Below, in pieces: positions 1 to 6,431 of a DNA stretch of 8,154 nt (position 1 is its first letter; every line of letters starts with the position of its first letter). The notes below the pieces were generated by a model, which was given only the letters and a program-made list of their open reading frames with translations, made no database searches and was not told the origin of the DNA. The DNA is from an uncultured Pseudomonadota bacterium (GTDB lineage: Bacteria > Pseudomonadota > Gammaproteobacteria > Methylococcales > Methylomonadaceae). The stretch is from positions 1 through 8,154 of the forward strand of contig CAIVBX010000205.1 in assembly GCA_903904275.1 (NCBI GenBank). The letters are read 5' to 3'. The position numbers and the translations under genes are program-made.

Positions 1-1
1 A

Positions 2-160
2 GCGATTTCCGATTCGTTCACGATGCGTCGCGAGGCTTTGCAACATCGCGTGACGTATTACACCACGATGGCAGGCGCGAGAGCCGCATGTTTTGCGCTC
101 GGTGAACTCGATGCAGGTGACGTGAATTGCTTGCAAGATTTACATAAAAGTTTGAAGTAA
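2..160 (+). CDS. carB: Carbamoyl-phosphate synthase large subunit, C-terminal end (partial)
   Basis: Only the last 52 codons are in the window; the gene starts upstream of base 1. The frame beginning at base 2 reads AISDSFTMRREALQ, then VTYYTTMAGARAACFAL, and ends with LQDLHKSLK. This matches the tail of CarB, where E. coli has RRSALQYKVHYDTT and ends VQEMHAQIK. The piece is the end of the regulatory, MGS-like domain that binds allosteric effectors such as UMP and ornithine. The whole enzyme makes carbamoyl phosphate from glutamine-derived ammonia, bicarbonate and ATP for pyrimidine and arginine synthesis. The stop codon shares its last base with the ATG of the next gene, so downstream translation is probably coupled. 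The presence of greA shortly after supports the call, since carA-carB-greA is a common gammaproteobacterial order. Confidence 0.9.
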   Translation, partial: AISDSFTMRREALQHRVTYYTTMAGARAACFALGELDAGDVNCLQDLHKSLK

Positions 161-870
161 TGAACATTCGAGAAGCCGAAGACCAATTATTTTCAGAGTG
201 GAAGAAAAAATACATTGACGAGTCTTTTGTAATTGATGGCTGTCCAACTCCTGAAGTTTATTTGCAGGAAAAACGGAAAGTAGTCTTTGTTTTGAAAGAT
301 GGTAATTTGGGTAATCCTAATTTTGCTGATTCTTTTGAAAATAGAACTTATAACCAGCGATATGAATTAGAACACGAACCAACTTTGTGGTGGGAAACCA
401 TCGCTAAGTGGTGTTATTTTTTGAACAATAATTCAGATTCTTGGGATTGTGCTGAAAATACAATTAAAGATGAAAGTTCAATACGCAAGTTACTAAGCCA
501 TCATTGTATTATTCAGCTGAAGAAAACATGGGGTGGTGGTTCGGTAAGAAACACAACACTTGCTCAGGTGGTTGTTAATGACAAAGCTGAAATTATTACT
601 CAACTTTCAATTTATCAACCTCACTTTATTGTTGCTTGTGGTAATGGTGAACACTTGGCTGCTGTCTTTGACTGTAAAAATTCCGATAAGATGAAAACTT
701 CTACAGGTGTTGGTTATTGGAAGGTAAAACTAGAAAATCACGACTGCTTTCTAGTTGATTATTGCCATCCAAGCATTCGGGTAGGTACAAAAATAAAAGG
801 CATAGTTGCAAAAGGATTGAGTTTTGCGATATTGGAAATAGAACAATTAGTTGGAGCAAAAAATGAGTAA
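160..870 (+). CDS. Unknown protein, possibly uracil-DNA glycosylase superfamily-like
   Basis: A 236-residue protein I cannot name. It starts at an ATG overlapping the carB stop by one base and ends inside the greA start region (overlap ATGAGTAA), so it sits as a coupled insert between two genes that are normally neighbours. There is no signal peptide or membrane segment, so it is likely cytosolic. Visible features are a beta-strand followed by a charged turn (VVFVLKDGN, residues 41-49), a Trp/Tyr-rich middle (77-96), a strand plus glycine turn (PHFIVACGNGE, 154-164), and a late HPS (203-205) after a hydrophobic strand. An N-terminal strand-loop, a central hydrophobic strand with a glycine turn, and a C-terminal HPS triad recall the uracil-DNA glycosylase superfamily, but a catalytic motif-1 Asp/Glu/Asn is not clearly in place. 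The gene looks more AT-rich than carB and greA, suggesting acquisition. The family link is inference; that it is a real gene is well supported by the overlaps and length. Confidence 0.72.
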   Translation: MNIREAEDQLFSEWKKKYIDESFVIDGCPTPEVYLQEKRKVVFVLKDGNLGNPNFADSFENRTYNQRYELEHEPTLWWETIAKWCYFLNNNSDSWDCAENTIKDESSIRKLLSHHCIIQLKKTWGGGSVRNTTLAQVVVNDKAEIITQLSIYQPHFIVACGNGEHLAAVFDCKNSDKMKTSTGVGYWKVKLENHDCFLVDYCHPSIRVGTKIKGIVAKGLSFAILEIEQLVGAKNE

Positions 871-1339
871 AGTCCCACTCACCGTCAAAGGTGCAGAAAA
901 ATTAAAAGCTGAACTTGAAGAATTAAAAACCGTTGTGCGTCCGCGCATCATTAACGCCATTTCGGAAGCTCGCGCACACGGCGATTTAAAAGAAAATGCC
1001 GAATATCACGCGGCAAAAGAACAACAAAGTTTTGCTGAAGGTCGAATTGGCGAAATCGAAGGTAAATTAGCGAACGCGCAAATTATCGATGTCACAAAAA
1101 TCGACGCAGGCGGTAAAGTCATTTTTGGCGCAACGGTTGAACTTGAAGATTTAGAAAACGAAAAACGTGTGACGTATCAAATCGTGGGTGAAGATGAAGC
1201 CAATATCAAAGAAGGTCGAATTTCCATCGGTTCGCCGATTGCACGCGCGTTGATTGGCAAAGAAGTTGAAGATATTGTGACGGTAAAAGCCCCTGCGGGT
1301 GATGTTGAGTACGAAATTATTGATATTAAATATATCTAA
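863..1339 (+). CDS. greA: Transcription elongation factor GreA
   Basis: GreA enters the secondary channel of RNA polymerase and stimulates cleavage of backtracked RNA, rescuing stalled complexes. The protein has 158 residues, the same as E. coli GreA. The N-terminal half is the two-helix coiled coil starting VPLTVKGAEKLKAELEELK. Its tip carries GDLKENAEYHAAKE, with the acidic pair Asp41 and Glu44 that positions the catalytic Mg ion. The C-terminal half is the globular FKBP-like domain, with SIGSPIARALIGK near residues 121-133. I chose the ATG at 863 because GGAG lies six bases upstream and the product then has the family length. A TTG at 851 would add only four residues and would remove that ribosome site. 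The start region overlaps the stop of the preceding unknown gene by eight bases. A strong hairpin terminator follows immediately. Confidence 0.97.
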   Translation: MSKVPLTVKGAEKLKAELEELKTVVRPRIINAISEARAHGDLKENAEYHAAKEQQSFAEGRIGEIEGKLANAQIIDVTKIDAGGKVIFGATVELEDLENEKRVTYQIVGEDEANIKEGRISIGSPIARALIGKEVEDIVTVKAPAGDVEYEIIDIKYI

Positions 1340-1343
1340 AAAC

Positions 1344-1376
1344 AAAAGGTTCAAACGCTGTTTGAACCTTTTTAAT
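1344..1376. terminator. Bidirectional intrinsic terminator between greA and yhbY
   Basis: A perfect 13-bp stem (AAAAGGTTCAAAC at 1344-1356, GTTTGAACCTTTT at 1360-1372) closes a three-base loop. It is flanked by T-runs on the plus strand and by A-runs, which are T-runs on the minus strand, to the left. It lies four bases after the greA stop and just before the stop of the convergent yhbY, so it can end both transcripts. Confidence 0.92.
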
Positions 1377-1377
1377 T

Positions 1378-1644
1378 TTACTTTTTGGGGTTGTGACGGT
1401 AAATCACAATGATTTGCCCAATTGATTGAACTAATTCAGCGGTGGTCGCCGCACAAATTTCATCGCAGATTTCTTTGCGTTCATCACGTTCGGCGCGAAT
1501 TTTGATTTTAATCAATTCATGAGCATCAAGTGCTAATTCAATTTCTGCAATCACCGCCGTCGTCAAACCCGCTTGCCCAATCATCACAACAGGTTTTAAA
1601 TGATGCGCGTCTGATTTAAATTTTTTCTTTTTTACAGCATCCAC
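1378..1644 (-). CDS. yhbY: Ribosome assembly RNA-binding protein YhbY (CRM domain)
   Basis: A small 88-residue CRS1-YhbY (CRM) domain protein; the family binds RNA and associates with pre-50S ribosomal particles. The family pattern is clear: HHLKPVVMIGQAGLTTAVIAEIELAL matches E. coli HPLKPVVLLGSNGLTEGVLAEIEQAL, with the GxxG loop as GQAG at residues 23-26. HELIKIKI (42-49) and the final strand IGQIIVIYRHN also match. It is slightly shorter than E. coli YhbY (97 residues), lacking a few residues at both ends. The start is a GTG at 1644-1642, preceded on the minus strand by AGGA seven bases upstream; no in-frame ATG gives a better fit. It is transcribed convergently with greA and divergently from rlmE, the usual position for this gene. 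Confidence 0.93.
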   Translation of the reverse strand: MDAVKKKKFKSDAHHLKPVVMIGQAGLTTAVIAEIELALDAHELIKIKIRAERDERKEICDEICAATTAELVQSIGQIIVIYRHNPKK

Positions 1645-1668
1645 ACGTTTTTCCTACACTCAAAAGGC

Positions 1669-1696
1669 TTGATAAAGCGCAATTCTACACTAAAAA
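1669..1696 (+). promoter_or_regulatory. Possible sigma70-type promoter for rlmE
   Basis: TTGATA at 1669-1674 and TAAAAA at 1691-1696 are separated by 16 bases in the 61-base gap between the divergent yhbY and rlmE starts. Transcription would begin only a few bases before the rlmE ATG, and no Shine-Dalgarno sequence is visible, so the mRNA could be nearly leaderless. The -10 is a weak match. Confidence 0.28.
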
Positions 1697-1705
1697 TGAC
1701 ACCTT

Positions 1706-2326
1706 ATGGCACGAACTAAAAGCAGTACACAATGGATGCAAGAGCATTTCGACGACCCTTACGTCAAAATGGCGCAAGCGCAAGGTTATCGTTCTCGCGC
1801 CGTTTTCAAGCTCAAAGAAATCAACGATAAAGATAACTTAATCAAATCAGGAATTAACATTGTCGATTTAGGTGCTGCACCTGGTGGTTGGTCGCAATTT
1901 GCGCGGCAGTTATTAGGCAAAAATGGACGTTTAGTGGCGTTAGATATTTTGCCAATGGAACCGCTTGAAGGCGTTGACATGATTATTGGCGACTTCCGCG
2001 AAGAAAGCGTTTTGAATGAACTTTATGCTGTTTTGAATAACGAGCCGATTCATTTTGTGATGTCTGACATGGCTCCGAATATGAGCGGCAATAAAAGCAC
2101 TGACCAAGCCCGTGCCATGTATTTATGCGAATTAGCATTAGATACCGCGAAAACGGTATTGGCGAAAAACGGAAATTTTCTCGTTAAAATCTTTCAAGGC
2201 GAAGGTTTTGAAGCGTATTTCAAAGAGGTTCAACAAGCCTTCAACAGCGTGGTGATTCGCAAACCCAAGGCTTCTCGACCTCGTAGCAATGAAGTTTATA
2301 TTTTGGCAAAGGGTTTTAAGTCATAA
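1706..2326 (+). CDS. rlmE: 23S rRNA 2'-O-ribose U2552 methyltransferase RlmE (FtsJ/RrmJ)
   Basis: RlmE methylates the 2'-OH of U2552 in the A-loop of 23S rRNA using S-adenosylmethionine, a late step in 50S maturation. The 206-residue length is close to E. coli RlmE. The SAM-binding glycine motif VDLGAAPGGWSQ is at residues 53-64. The catalytic Lys-Asp-Lys-Glu tetrad of the FtsJ family is readable as Lys35 (FKLKEI), Asp121 (MSDMAPNMSG), Lys161 (LVKIFQGEGF) and Glu196 (NEVYI). The N-terminus STQWMQEHFDDPYV matches the E. coli SSRWLQEHFSDKYV, supporting the ATG at 1706, although no Shine-Dalgarno sequence precedes it. yhbY upstream and ftsH downstream are the classical neighbours; in E. coli rlmE and ftsH form an operon. 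The gap to ftsH is 82 bases and has no convincing terminator. Confidence 0.97.
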   Translation: MARTKSSTQWMQEHFDDPYVKMAQAQGYRSRAVFKLKEINDKDNLIKSGINIVDLGAAPGGWSQFARQLLGKNGRLVALDILPMEPLEGVDMIIGDFREESVLNELYAVLNNEPIHFVMSDMAPNMSGNKSTDQARAMYLCELALDTAKTVLAKNGNFLVKIFQGEGFEAYFKEVQQAFNSVVIRKPKASRPRSNEVYILAKGFKS

Positions 2327-2358
2327 AATCGTAAAAAATCATCGGGCTAAAATCAATT

Positions 2359-2369
2359 CCCGATATAAT
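2359..2369 (+). promoter_or_regulatory. Possible promoter -10 region upstream of ftsH
   Basis: A perfect TATAAT hexamer lies at 2364-2369, 39 bases before the ftsH ATG. No good -35 lies 16-18 bases upstream. The overlapping CCCGATAT (2359-2366) resembles a heat-shock sigma32 -10 (CCCCATnT), which would suit ftsH, but a CTTGAAA-like -35 is not seen. ATCGGG (2341-2346) and CCCGAT (2359-2364) form a small inverted repeat just upstream. Confidence 0.33.
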
Positions 2370-2408
2370 CACTCAAGTTTTTCAAGTTGAGAGCCGTAAG
2401 AAAGCAAT

Positions 2409-4334
2409 ATGATAAAAAATATACTGGTTTGGGGTGTCATCGCAATGTTGCTGATGTCACTGTTTAATAATTTTGGTAGCACACAACAAAGCGATAGAGT
2501 TGATTCATCGTTGTCTTATTCGCAATTCATCGATTCTGTAAAAGCAGGGCAGGTTCAACAAGTTGTTATCGATGAAAACACGGTGAAAGGTAAGTTCCAA
2601 AATGGACAAATTTTTAAAACCTATGCACCAAATGACGCACATTTAATTGATGATTTGTTAGCAAATAACGTTGACATCAAAGTATCTGCCCCCGAACAAC
2701 CAACGATGTTAATGCAATTATTGGTGTCATTTGGACCAATGTTATTGTTGATTGGTGTGTGGGTTTTCTTCATGCGTCAAATGAACGGTGGAATGCCTGG
2801 TGGCAAAAACCCAATGACGTTTGGCAGAAGTAAAGCGCGTATGCTTGAAGAAGACCAAATCAAAATCACCTTTGCGGATGTTGCGGGTTGTGACGAAGCC
2901 AAAGAAGAAGTTGAAGAAATGGTTGATTTTTTACGCGACCCTGCCAAATATCAAAAACTCGGCGGTAAAATTCCACGCGGCGCGTTAATGATTGGGCCAC
3001 CAGGAACAGGTAAGACATTGTTGGCGCGTGCGATTGCAGGTGAAGCAAAAGTGCCGTTCTTCACCATTTCAGGTTCGGATTTTGTAGAAATGTTTGTCGG
3101 TGTTGGTGCGTCGCGCGTGCGTGATATGTTTGAAACGGCTAAAAAACACGCTCCGTGCATTATTTTCATCGATGAAATCGATGCTGTTGGTCGTCAACGT
3201 GGTGCAGGTTTAGGCGGTGGTAATGACGAACGTGAACAAACCTTAAACCAATTGCTCGTTGAAATGGATGGTTTTGAAGGCAACGAAGGCATTATCGTCA
3301 TCGCGGCAACCAATCGTCCAGACGTTTTAGATAAAGCGTTATTACGTCCAGGTCGTTTTGATAGACAAGTAACGGTTGGTTTGCCAGATGTTCGCGGACG
3401 TGAACAAATTTTGAATGTTCACATTAAAAAAGTACCGAGCGCAGACGATGTTCAAGTTCAATATATCGCCCAAGGTACACCAGGTTTTTCGGGTGCGGAT
3501 TTAGCGAATTTAATCAACGAAGCAGCATTGTTTGCGGCACGCATGAATAAGCGTGTTGTGAGTATGTCCGATTTGGAAAAAGCCAAAGACAAAATCATCA
3601 TGGGCGCAGAGCGTCATTCGATGGTGATGAATTTGAAAGAAAAAGAAATGACGGCATATCACGAAGCAGGTCATGCGATCGTCGGGCGTTTAGTTCCAGA
3701 ACATGACCCTGTTTATAAAGTCAGCATCATGCCGCGTGGTCGTGCGTTAGGTGTGACGATGTTTTTACCAGAACGTGATTCGTACAGCGCGAGCAAACAG
3801 AAATTAGATAGCATGATTTCAAGTTTATACGGCGGTCGAATTGCAGAAGAGATTATTTACGGCGCAGAACACGTCAGCACTGGCGCATCGAATGATATTG
3901 AGCGTGCAACCGAGTTAGCACGAAACATGGTGACAAAATGGGGCTTTTCACCACGTTTAGGGCCGCTTTCATACAGCGAAGAAGAAGGTGAAGTGTTTTT
4001 AGGTCGTTCGGTCACACGTCACAAAACGGTTGCCGAAGAAACGTCGCACAGCATTGATGAAGAAATCCGTTCATTTATTGATAAAAACTATCTTCGTGCT
4101 GAAACGATTTTGAAAGAAAATGCGGACATTTTGCATTCAATGGCGTCGGCGCTAATGAAATACGAAACCATCGATAAAGATATGATTGATGATTTGATGG
4201 AACGTAAAGAAACCGTGCGTGAACCAGCGGGCTGGAATGATCCAAAACCACCTAAAGGCGGTTTGCATGTTGTGGTTGGTGATGAAATTCCCGACAACAT
4301 CGTTCCAATCGGCAAACCTATTGAACAAAACTAA
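2409..4334 (+). CDS. ftsH: ATP-dependent zinc metalloprotease FtsH
   Basis: FtsH is a hexameric inner-membrane AAA+ protease that degrades misassembled membrane proteins and short-lived regulators such as sigma32 and LpxC in E. coli. The protein has 641 residues, typical for the family. Domains in order: transmembrane helix 1 (about 4-20), periplasmic domain (about 25-100), transmembrane helix 2 (about 104-124), the AAA+ module, then the M41 peptidase. In the AAA+ module are Walker A GPPGTGKT (196-203), the pore loop FVGVG (229-233), Walker B IIFIDEID (251-258) and the second region of homology NRPDVLDKALLRPGRFDR (302-319). The zinc site HEAGH is at 418-422, with the probable third ligand Asp496 in STGASNDIERA. 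All catalytic residues are present. The ATG at 2409 is preceded by a moderate AAGAAAG ribosome site. It probably shares transcription with rlmE and ends at its own hairpin terminator. Confidence 0.98.
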   Translation: MIKNILVWGVIAMLLMSLFNNFGSTQQSDRVDSSLSYSQFIDSVKAGQVQQVVIDENTVKGKFQNGQIFKTYAPNDAHLIDDLLANNVDIKVSAPEQPTMLMQLLVSFGPMLLLIGVWVFFMRQMNGGMPGGKNPMTFGRSKARMLEEDQIKITFADVAGCDEAKEEVEEMVDFLRDPAKYQKLGGKIPRGALMIGPPGTGKTLLARAIAGEAKVPFFTISGSDFVEMFVGVGASRVRDMFETAKKHAPCIIFIDEIDAVGRQRGAGLGGGNDEREQTLNQLLVEMDGFEGNEGIIVIAATNRPDVLDKALLRPGRFDRQVTVGLPDVRGREQILNVHIKKVPSADDVQVQYIAQGTPGFSGADLANLINEAALFAARMNKRVVSMSDLEKAKDKIIMGAERHSMVMNLKEKEMTAYHEAGHAIVGRLVPEHDPVYKVSIMPRGRALGVTMFLPERDSYSASKQKLDSMISSLYGGRIAEEIIYGAEHVSTGASNDIERATELARNMVTKWGFSPRLGPLSYSEEEGEVFLGRSVTRHKTVAEETSHSIDEEIRSFIDKNYLRAETILKENADILHSMASALMKYETIDKDMIDDLMERKETVREPAGWNDPKPPKGGLHVVVGDEIPDNIVPIGKPIEQN

Positions 4335-4356
4335 ATTGTTATTAAGTTCATAATGT

Positions 4357-4387
4357 AAGGAGAGGCGCGAGCGTTTCTCCTTTTTTA
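4357..4387 (+). terminator. Intrinsic terminator after ftsH
   Basis: AAGGAGAGGCG and CGTTTCTCCTT (from 4357 to 4382) pair into an 11-bp stem with two G-T pairs and a CGAG-like tetraloop, followed by a run of T to 4386. It lies 22 bases after the ftsH stop and 25 bases before glmM. glmM therefore needs read-through or its own promoter; no clear one is visible in the short gap. Confidence 0.8.
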
Positions 4388-4411
4388 TTATTCAGATTTT
4401 GAGGTAACGAA

Positions 4412-5752
4412 ATGGCAAAAAAATATTTTGGAACAGATGGCATTCGCGGCAAAGTCGGAACTTATCCGATCACCCCTGATTTCATGTTGAAATTGGGTTG
4501 GGCAGCAGGACAAGTTTTTGCGAGTGAAGGGCAAAACTTCGTTTTACTTGGCAAAGATACGCGCATTTCAGGTTATATGTTTGAATCGGCATTAGAAGCA
4601 GGTTTGACAGCCGCTGGAATTGATACCCGTTTGGTAGGTCCAATGCCAACGCCTGCGATTGCGTATTTAACTCGTACTTTACACGCAAAAGCAGGCATTG
4701 TTCTAAGTGCGTCACACAACCCGTTTTACGATAACGGCATCAAGTTTTTTTCAGCGCAAGGCACAAAATTACCTGATGGAATGGAACAAAAAATCGAGTT
4801 TTATTTAGATTCTGAAACCATTACGACAGTTGAATCGTCAAAGTTGGGGAAAGCCAAACGAGTAGAAGATGCTGCGGGACGATATATTGAATTCTGTAAA
4901 GCTAGCGTTCCAACGGGAATTGATTTCGATGGAATGAAAATTGTGGTGGATTGTGCAAATGGCGCAACTTATCACATTGCGCCGCACGTTTTCACAGAAT
5001 TAGGTGCAAACGTGATTGCAATTGGCACAGAACCAAATGGTTTAAATATCAATCAAGGCTACGGCGCAACAAGCCCTCAAAATCTGGTTGAAACGGTTTT
5101 AGAACAAAAGGCAGATTTTGGGATTGCATTGGATGGTGACGGTGATCGGCTGATTATGGTTGATCACAAAGGTGAATTGGTTGATGGCGATGAATTGATT
5201 TATATCATTGCAAAAGCGCGTTTGAAATCAGGTTTAGCAACAGGGCCAATTGTTGGTACATTGATGACAAATCTAGGGATGGAACATGCGCTGAAAGGCT
5301 TGAATTTACCATTGTTACGCGCCAATGTTGGGGATCGTTACGTTATTGAAATGATGAATGAATATAATAGTATGCTTGGTGGTGAAAATTCAGGTCACAT
5401 TATTTGTTTGGATAAAACAACGACAGGTGATGGCATTATTTCAGCGTTGCAAATCGTCGCGGAAATGCAGAAAACAGGATTATCGTTACACGATTTGAAA
5501 TCAGGCATGCACAAATATCCGCAAGTGCTAATCAATGTCCGTACTGAACAAAAAGTCGATTTAAATCATACGGGGATTCAAAATGCGGTGAAATCGGTTG
5601 AAAGTGCGTTAGGGGCAAATGGACGAGTTTTGTTGCGAGCATCAGGAACAGAGCCGTTAATTCGCGTGATGGTTGAAGGACGTGATTTTGCCACGGTTGA
5701 AAATTTTGCAAAACAATTAGCTGAAGATGTCAAACAGGCAATCGTTGCTTGA
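4412..5752 (+). CDS. glmM: Phosphoglucosamine mutase GlmM
   Basis: GlmM interconverts glucosamine-6-phosphate and glucosamine-1-phosphate, the step that leads into UDP-N-acetylglucosamine for peptidoglycan and lipopolysaccharide. The protein has 446 residues, as in E. coli (445). The N-terminal motif KYFGTDGIRGKVG is diagnostic. The phosphoserine loop LSASHNP carries the phospho-acceptor Ser101. The metal-binding DGDGDR is at 241-246, the sugar-binding GGENSGH at 323-329 and the phosphate-binding RASGTEPLIR at 409-418, so all four active-site loops are intact. The ATG at 4412 has a good GAGG site seven bases upstream. In Pseudomonas-type genomes folP lies between ftsH and glmM and tpiA follows glmM; both are absent here. 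The stop codon is overlapped by a promoter for the next transcription unit. Confidence 0.98.
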   Translation: MAKKYFGTDGIRGKVGTYPITPDFMLKLGWAAGQVFASEGQNFVLLGKDTRISGYMFESALEAGLTAAGIDTRLVGPMPTPAIAYLTRTLHAKAGIVLSASHNPFYDNGIKFFSAQGTKLPDGMEQKIEFYLDSETITTVESSKLGKAKRVEDAAGRYIEFCKASVPTGIDFDGMKIVVDCANGATYHIAPHVFTELGANVIAIGTEPNGLNINQGYGATSPQNLVETVLEQKADFGIALDGDGDRLIMVDHKGELVDGDELIYIIAKARLKSGLATGPIVGTLMTNLGMEHALKGLNLPLLRANVGDRYVIEMMNEYNSMLGGENSGHIICLDKTTTGDGIISALQIVAEMQKTGLSLHDLKSGMHKYPQVLINVRTEQKVDLNHTGIQNAVKSVESALGANGRVLLRASGTEPLIRVMVEGRDFATVENFAKQLAEDVKQAIVA

Positions 5753-5777
5753 ACAACGTGACGTTAAACGTTATGAT
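5749..5777 (+). promoter_or_regulatory. Sigma70-type promoter for secG and tRNA-Leu
   Basis: TTGAAC at 5749-5754 and TATGAT at 5772-5777 are separated by an optimal 17 bases. The -35 overlaps the glmM stop. The spacer contains the palindrome AACGTGACGTT (5755-5765), a possible operator. The expected start near 5784 leaves a leader of about 64 bases containing the small hairpin CCGCA-TT-TGCGG (5791-5802) before secG. Read from the sequence alone, but it is the best promoter match in the window. Confidence 0.6.
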
Positions 5778-5847
5778 ACGCGCCTCTTAACCGCATTTGC
5801 GGAACATTTTTCGATTTTTAACTGCTTTTCACTTTGTAGCCGATTTT

Positions 5848-6186
5848 ATGTATCAAGTCATTATTGTTATTCATGTTTTATTGGGTTTAGGCGTTATTGG
5901 CTTGGTGCTAATGCAACAAGGTAAAGGGGCTGATGCTGGTGCAGCATTCGGAACAGGTTCTTCAGGTTCAGTGTTTGGCGCACAAGGTGCCGCCTCATTT
6001 TTGTCAAGAACAACAGCAATTTTGGCAACGTTATTTTTTACCACGAGCTTAGGTTTAGCGGTGATGAATAGTCAACAATCTGCTGAAAAAGAACTGATTA
6101 TGAACCCAGTGAAAGCAGAGCAAGATATTCCTACTGCGAAAATTGTTTCGCCAGAAGTGCCAGTTCCTGTTGAAGGAACAAAATAA
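5848..6186 (+). CDS. secG: Preprotein translocase subunit SecG
   Basis: SecG is the small non-essential subunit of the SecYEG channel and helps SecA-driven export across the inner membrane. With the ATG at 5848 the protein has 112 residues (E. coli 110) and begins MYQVIIVIHVLLGLGVIG, matching E. coli MYEALLVVFLIVAIGLVG. Transmembrane helix 1 is about residues 3-21. The conserved loop QQGKGAD (23-29), glycine-rich AAFGTGSSGSVFGAQG (32-47) and FLSRTTAILATLFF leading into helix 2 (about 52-72) follow. The tail is Pro/Val-rich and acidic-to-neutral, as is usual. A longer reading from a TTG at 5797 would add 17 unrelated residues and is rejected. The ribosome site is weak. The tRNA-Leu gene starts eight bases after the stop, so the two are almost certainly co-transcribed, a conserved arrangement in gammaproteobacteria. 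Confidence 0.95.
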   Translation: MYQVIIVIHVLLGLGVIGLVLMQQGKGADAGAAFGTGSSGSVFGAQGAASFLSRTTAILATLFFTTSLGLAVMNSQQSAEKELIMNPVKAEQDIPTAKIVSPEVPVPVEGTK

Positions 6187-6194
6187 AAATTTTA

Positions 6195-6279
6195 GCCGAC
6201 GTGGTGAAATTGGTAGACACGCCATCTTGAGGGGGTGGTGACGCAAGTCATGCTGGTTCGAGTCCAGTCGTCGGCACCA
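6195..6279 (+). tRNA. leuU: tRNA-Leu (anticodon GAG)
   Basis: A complete 85-nucleotide class II tRNA. The acceptor stem GCCGACG (6195-6201) pairs with CGTCGGC (6269-6275), followed by discriminator A and an encoded CCA (6277-6279). The anticodon arm is CCATC-TTGAGGG-GGTGG, with GAG at 6229-6231, reading leucine CUC/CUU codons. The long variable arm TGAC-GCAA-GTCA (6240-6251) is typical of tRNA-Leu. The T arm contains GGTTCGAGTCC. It follows secG by eight bases and is the likely attachment site for the decayed island downstream. The symbol leuU follows E. coli usage for the GAG tRNA next to secG. Confidence 0.97.
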
Positions 6280-6305
6280 AATAAGATTTAAAGAAGTTCA
6301 AAAGC

Positions 6306-6336
6306 CCGCAAGTTATCTAACTTAGCGGGTTTTTTA
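6306..6336 (+). terminator. Intrinsic terminator of the secG-tRNA-Leu unit
   Basis: CCCGCAAGTT (6306-6315) pairs with AACTTAGCGGG (6320-6330) with one bulged A and the tetraloop ATCT, followed by six T. It lies 26 bases after the tRNA CCA end. Confidence 0.92.
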
Positions 6337-6366
6337 TTATTCGACGATGTTCAATAAAATACATTG

Positions 6367-6430
6367 ACATACCCCCGATTCAAGGGGTATTTTCGGGGTA
6401 TGTTTTTCTACCCCCAGAATTGATACCCCC
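6367..6430. repeat. GGGGTA/TACCCC repeat cluster, probable integrase arm-type sites
   Basis: Five copies of TACCCC or its complement stand between the tRNA terminator and the integrase start: TACCCCC at 6370-6376, GGGGTA at 6384-6389 and 6395-6400, and TACCCCC at 6409-6415 and 6424-6430. The outer parts of the first and third copies make a perfect 9-bp inverted repeat (ACATACCCC 6367-6375, GGGGTATGT 6395-6403) followed by five T, which could also act as a hairpin. The position, between a tRNA attachment site and a P4-type integrase gene, fits arm-binding sites for the integrase N-terminal domain; this role is inference. Confidence 0.6.
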
Positions 6431-6431
6431 A

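Noticed and set aside
851..865. Longer greA from the TTG at 851
   Set aside because: It adds only four residues unlike the family and uses the bases that form the ribosome site for the ATG at 863, which gives the standard 158 residues.
2371..2391. CTCAA/TTGAG hairpin and TCAAGTT direct repeat upstream of ftsH
   Set aside because: A 5-bp stem with a 10-base loop and a 7-base tandem repeat in AT-rich DNA are too weak to call a regulatory element.
5797..5847. N-terminal extension of secG from a TTG at 5797
   Set aside because: The added 17 residues have no counterpart in SecG, while the ATG at 5848 begins exactly with the family N-terminus MYQ.
5727..5924. 65-codon open frame spanning the glmM end and secG start
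   Set aside because: It overlaps glmM and secG in another frame, has no family resemblance and covers the promoter; treated as a shadow.
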